64,000 nucleotides of DNA from Bog-473 sp963756025 (GTDB lineage: Bacteria; Actinomycetota; Acidimicrobiia; Acidimicrobiales; RAAP-2): contig CAVWMF010000006.1 in NCBI GenBank assembly GCA_963756025.1, forward strand, positions 496,001 to 560,000. Reading direction: 5' to 3'. Below, piece by piece: positions 62,857 to 64,000 of this stretch (position 1 is the first letter of the stretch; each line of letters starts with the position of its first letter). The translations under genes and the position numbers were made by a program. Below the pieces are notes generated by a model that ran no database searches, had not been told where the DNA came from, and saw nothing but the letters and a program-made list of their open reading frames with translations.

Positions 62857-63644
62857 TGCCTCACAACCCGGCCGACGGCCGGACCCGCTATGTCGGCATC
62901 GTCGTCCCTGTGCACGATGAGGAAGAGCTGCTGGGCGGTGCCTTGCTGGCGCTCGAGGCCGCGGTGGATCAGATAGCCGACCACATCCAATGCCACACCG
63001 TGTTGGTGTACGACAAGTGCCGGGACCGCAGCAGGCAGATTGCCTCGGGATGGAGGCGAACCTTTCGAGGTCGCGGGATTGTCCATCGGGTGAGCGAGGT
63101 TGCGATCGAGGCCGGGAGCGTCGGGAGGGCCCGGCGAGCGGGATGTGCTCTCGTCCTCACTGCCGCCGCCGGCGCGAACCTGTCGCCGGGGTCGGTCTGG
63201 TTGGCCACGACTGATGCCGACTCGCGGGTCCCCGAGGACTGGCTCTCTGCGCAGGTTGCCAGCCACGAAGCGGGTACCGACGTCTGGGCCGGCACCGTCA
63301 CGGTGCGAGACTGGACACCCCGAACGGATGGCACTGCGGCCGAATGGCTGCGGCTGTACGAGGCGGAGTTGGACCCGGTGCACGGAGCCAGCCTGGCCAT
63401 CAACGGACAGGTCTACATCGATGCGGGCCAATTCAAGAAGCTGGCCTCTGGTGAGGACCGTGCGCTTCTCACCGCCGCGTCCGCCCTGGGCGCGCGCTGC
63501 CACTACGACCGGACCGCTCCCGTGATGACCAGCGCCCGCCGCCAGGCCCGGGCTCCTCACGGCTTCGCCTCGGCGCTTCAGAGAGTCGAAGAGCAGGTGG
63601 GCCGCGGGCACGGCTCTCCGGTGGTCGAAGGCCTCTCCGCCTGA
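62856..63644 (+). CDS. GT2-like glycosyltransferase
   Basis: 262 residues. YVGIVVPVHDEEELLGGALL is the GT-A start, and LATTDADSRVPEDWLSAQVA contains the DxD-like metal site. The rest is shorter than typical processive GT2 enzymes and lacks membrane segments. ATG 62856 overlaps the methyltransferase stop by one base; a GTG at 62838 is also in frame. Likely last enzyme of the four-gene cluster. Confidence 0.85.
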   Translation: MPHNPADGRTRYVGIVVPVHDEEELLGGALLALEAAVDQIADHIQCHTVLVYDKCRDRSRQIASGWRRTFRGRGIVHRVSEVAIEAGSVGRARRAGCALVLTAAAGANLSPGSVWLATTDADSRVPEDWLSAQVASHEAGTDVWAGTVTVRDWTPRTDGTAAEWLRLYEAELDPVHGASLAINGQVYIDAGQFKKLASGEDRALLTAASALGARCHYDRTAPVMTSARRQARAPHGFASALQRVEEQVGRGHGSPVVEGLSA

Positions 63645-63699
63645 TCGCAGGTCGCGTAGGACACGGCCTTCGGCGTGCCGCGCGTGTCACGCTTGTCCC

Positions 63700-64000
63700 A
63701 TGAGCGATCCCACGCCCCTGGTCCTCGACGAAGGCCGCGACCCGAATGCAGAAGACCCGACCGGACGGCTGGACCGCTATCTGGCAAGGTCCCAGACGCC
63801 GCTCGACCTGTTGGCATTGATGACCCTGTGGATCGTCGTGGTCCCACCGGGTGACTTCGGGAAAAGCGATCACGCATCGACGATCGCCCTGGTCGTCCGG
63901 ATAGGTGTCTCCGTGATCTACGCCATCGACATGGCGATCAGAAGCACCCTGGCGAGTCGCCATGTGCGCTACCCCATAACCCATCCATTCGCCCTGGCTG
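63700..64000 (+). CDS. Ion-channel-like membrane protein, N-terminal part
   Basis: First 100 residues; continues beyond the right edge. A hydrophilic start (LDRYLARSQTPLDLLALM), a membrane segment LLALMTLWIVVVP, a second TIALVVRIGVSVIYAIDMAI and then SRHVRYPITHPFALA. This order resembles the voltage-sensor region of small bacterial potassium channels. Pore loop and selectivity filter would lie outside the window, so the call is tentative. Confidence 0.55.
   Translation, partial: MSDPTPLVLDEGRDPNAEDPTGRLDRYLARSQTPLDLLALMTLWIVVVPPGDFGKSDHASTIALVVRIGVSVIYAIDMAIRSTLASRHVRYPITHPFALA

Overview
The window is 64 kb of high-GC actinobacterial DNA. The class is probably Acidimicrobiia, an inference from several features: F420-type LLM oxidoreductases, a WS/DGAT acyltransferase, a SpoIID-domain protein ending in GYWLVASDGGIFTFGDA repeats, and mycobacteria-like synteny of mec-cysO-cysM with an Rv1339-like gene, rph and rdgB. 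A recurring problem affects the reading. About a dozen genes, including orn and the wzm/wzt exporter pair, are split by one or more single-base shifts, while neighbours such as clpP, rph, smpB, hen1 and pnkp are intact. This looks more like uncorrected assembly indels than real decay, so I annotate most split genes as one gene and give the position of each shift.

Region 1 (1-6.9 kb). After a partial ABC substrate-binding protein comes a possible genomic island. It runs from a tRNA-Gly-like fragment (545-575) to an intact tRNA-Gly (6914-6988). It holds a pair of small overlapping genes, a 1.3-kb stretch with no convincing gene and an odd C13G11 tract, then catabolism-type genes: DUF3237, a broken muconolactone isomerase, an alpha/beta hydrolase, a VOC protein, a divergent LysR regulator and a shortened LLM protein. 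Region 2 (7-16 kb) is housekeeping and lipid metabolism: WS/DGAT, dut, orn, acyl-CoA ligase, peroxiredoxin, crotonase, HAD phosphatase and a secreted SpoIID-repeat protein.

Region 3 (16-28 kb) is a surface-polysaccharide locus. Seven tightly spaced minus-strand genes encode a Wzm/Wzt-type ABC exporter, two methyltransferase-like proteins and three GT4 glycosyltransferases. Another GT4 stands opposite, clpP lies directly upstream, and tRNA-Leu, a DUF4214-methyltransferase and glycerate kinase follow. Region 4 (28-42.5 kb) is secondary and lipid catabolism: LLM oxidoreductase, hydrolases, thioesterase, a D-aminoacylase-type amidohydrolase, a CmcJ/AsaB-like oxidase, TetR with a likely operator, a Lon-N protein, P450, HadAB-like MaoC dehydratases, nitroreductase, a fifth GT4 and others.

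Region 5 (42.5-51.1 kb) carries rdgB, rph, the Rv1339-like hydrolase, a DUF429/small protein/Doc-like cluster, cysM-cysO-mec, smpB and ssrA (tmRNA). Region 6 (51.1-54.3 kb) is a 3-kb oxygenase cassette (hypothetical, TfdA-like, small protein, Rieske oxygenase). It is bracketed by two copies of the tmRNA 3' end and its downstream sequence, which points to insertion at ssrA. Region 7 (54.3-64 kb) has the Hen1-Pnkp RNA-repair operon, a large catalase, a coupled cluster of acyl-CoA dehydrogenase-like protein, PIG-L deacetylase, NodS-like methyltransferase and GT2, and the start of a channel-like membrane protein.
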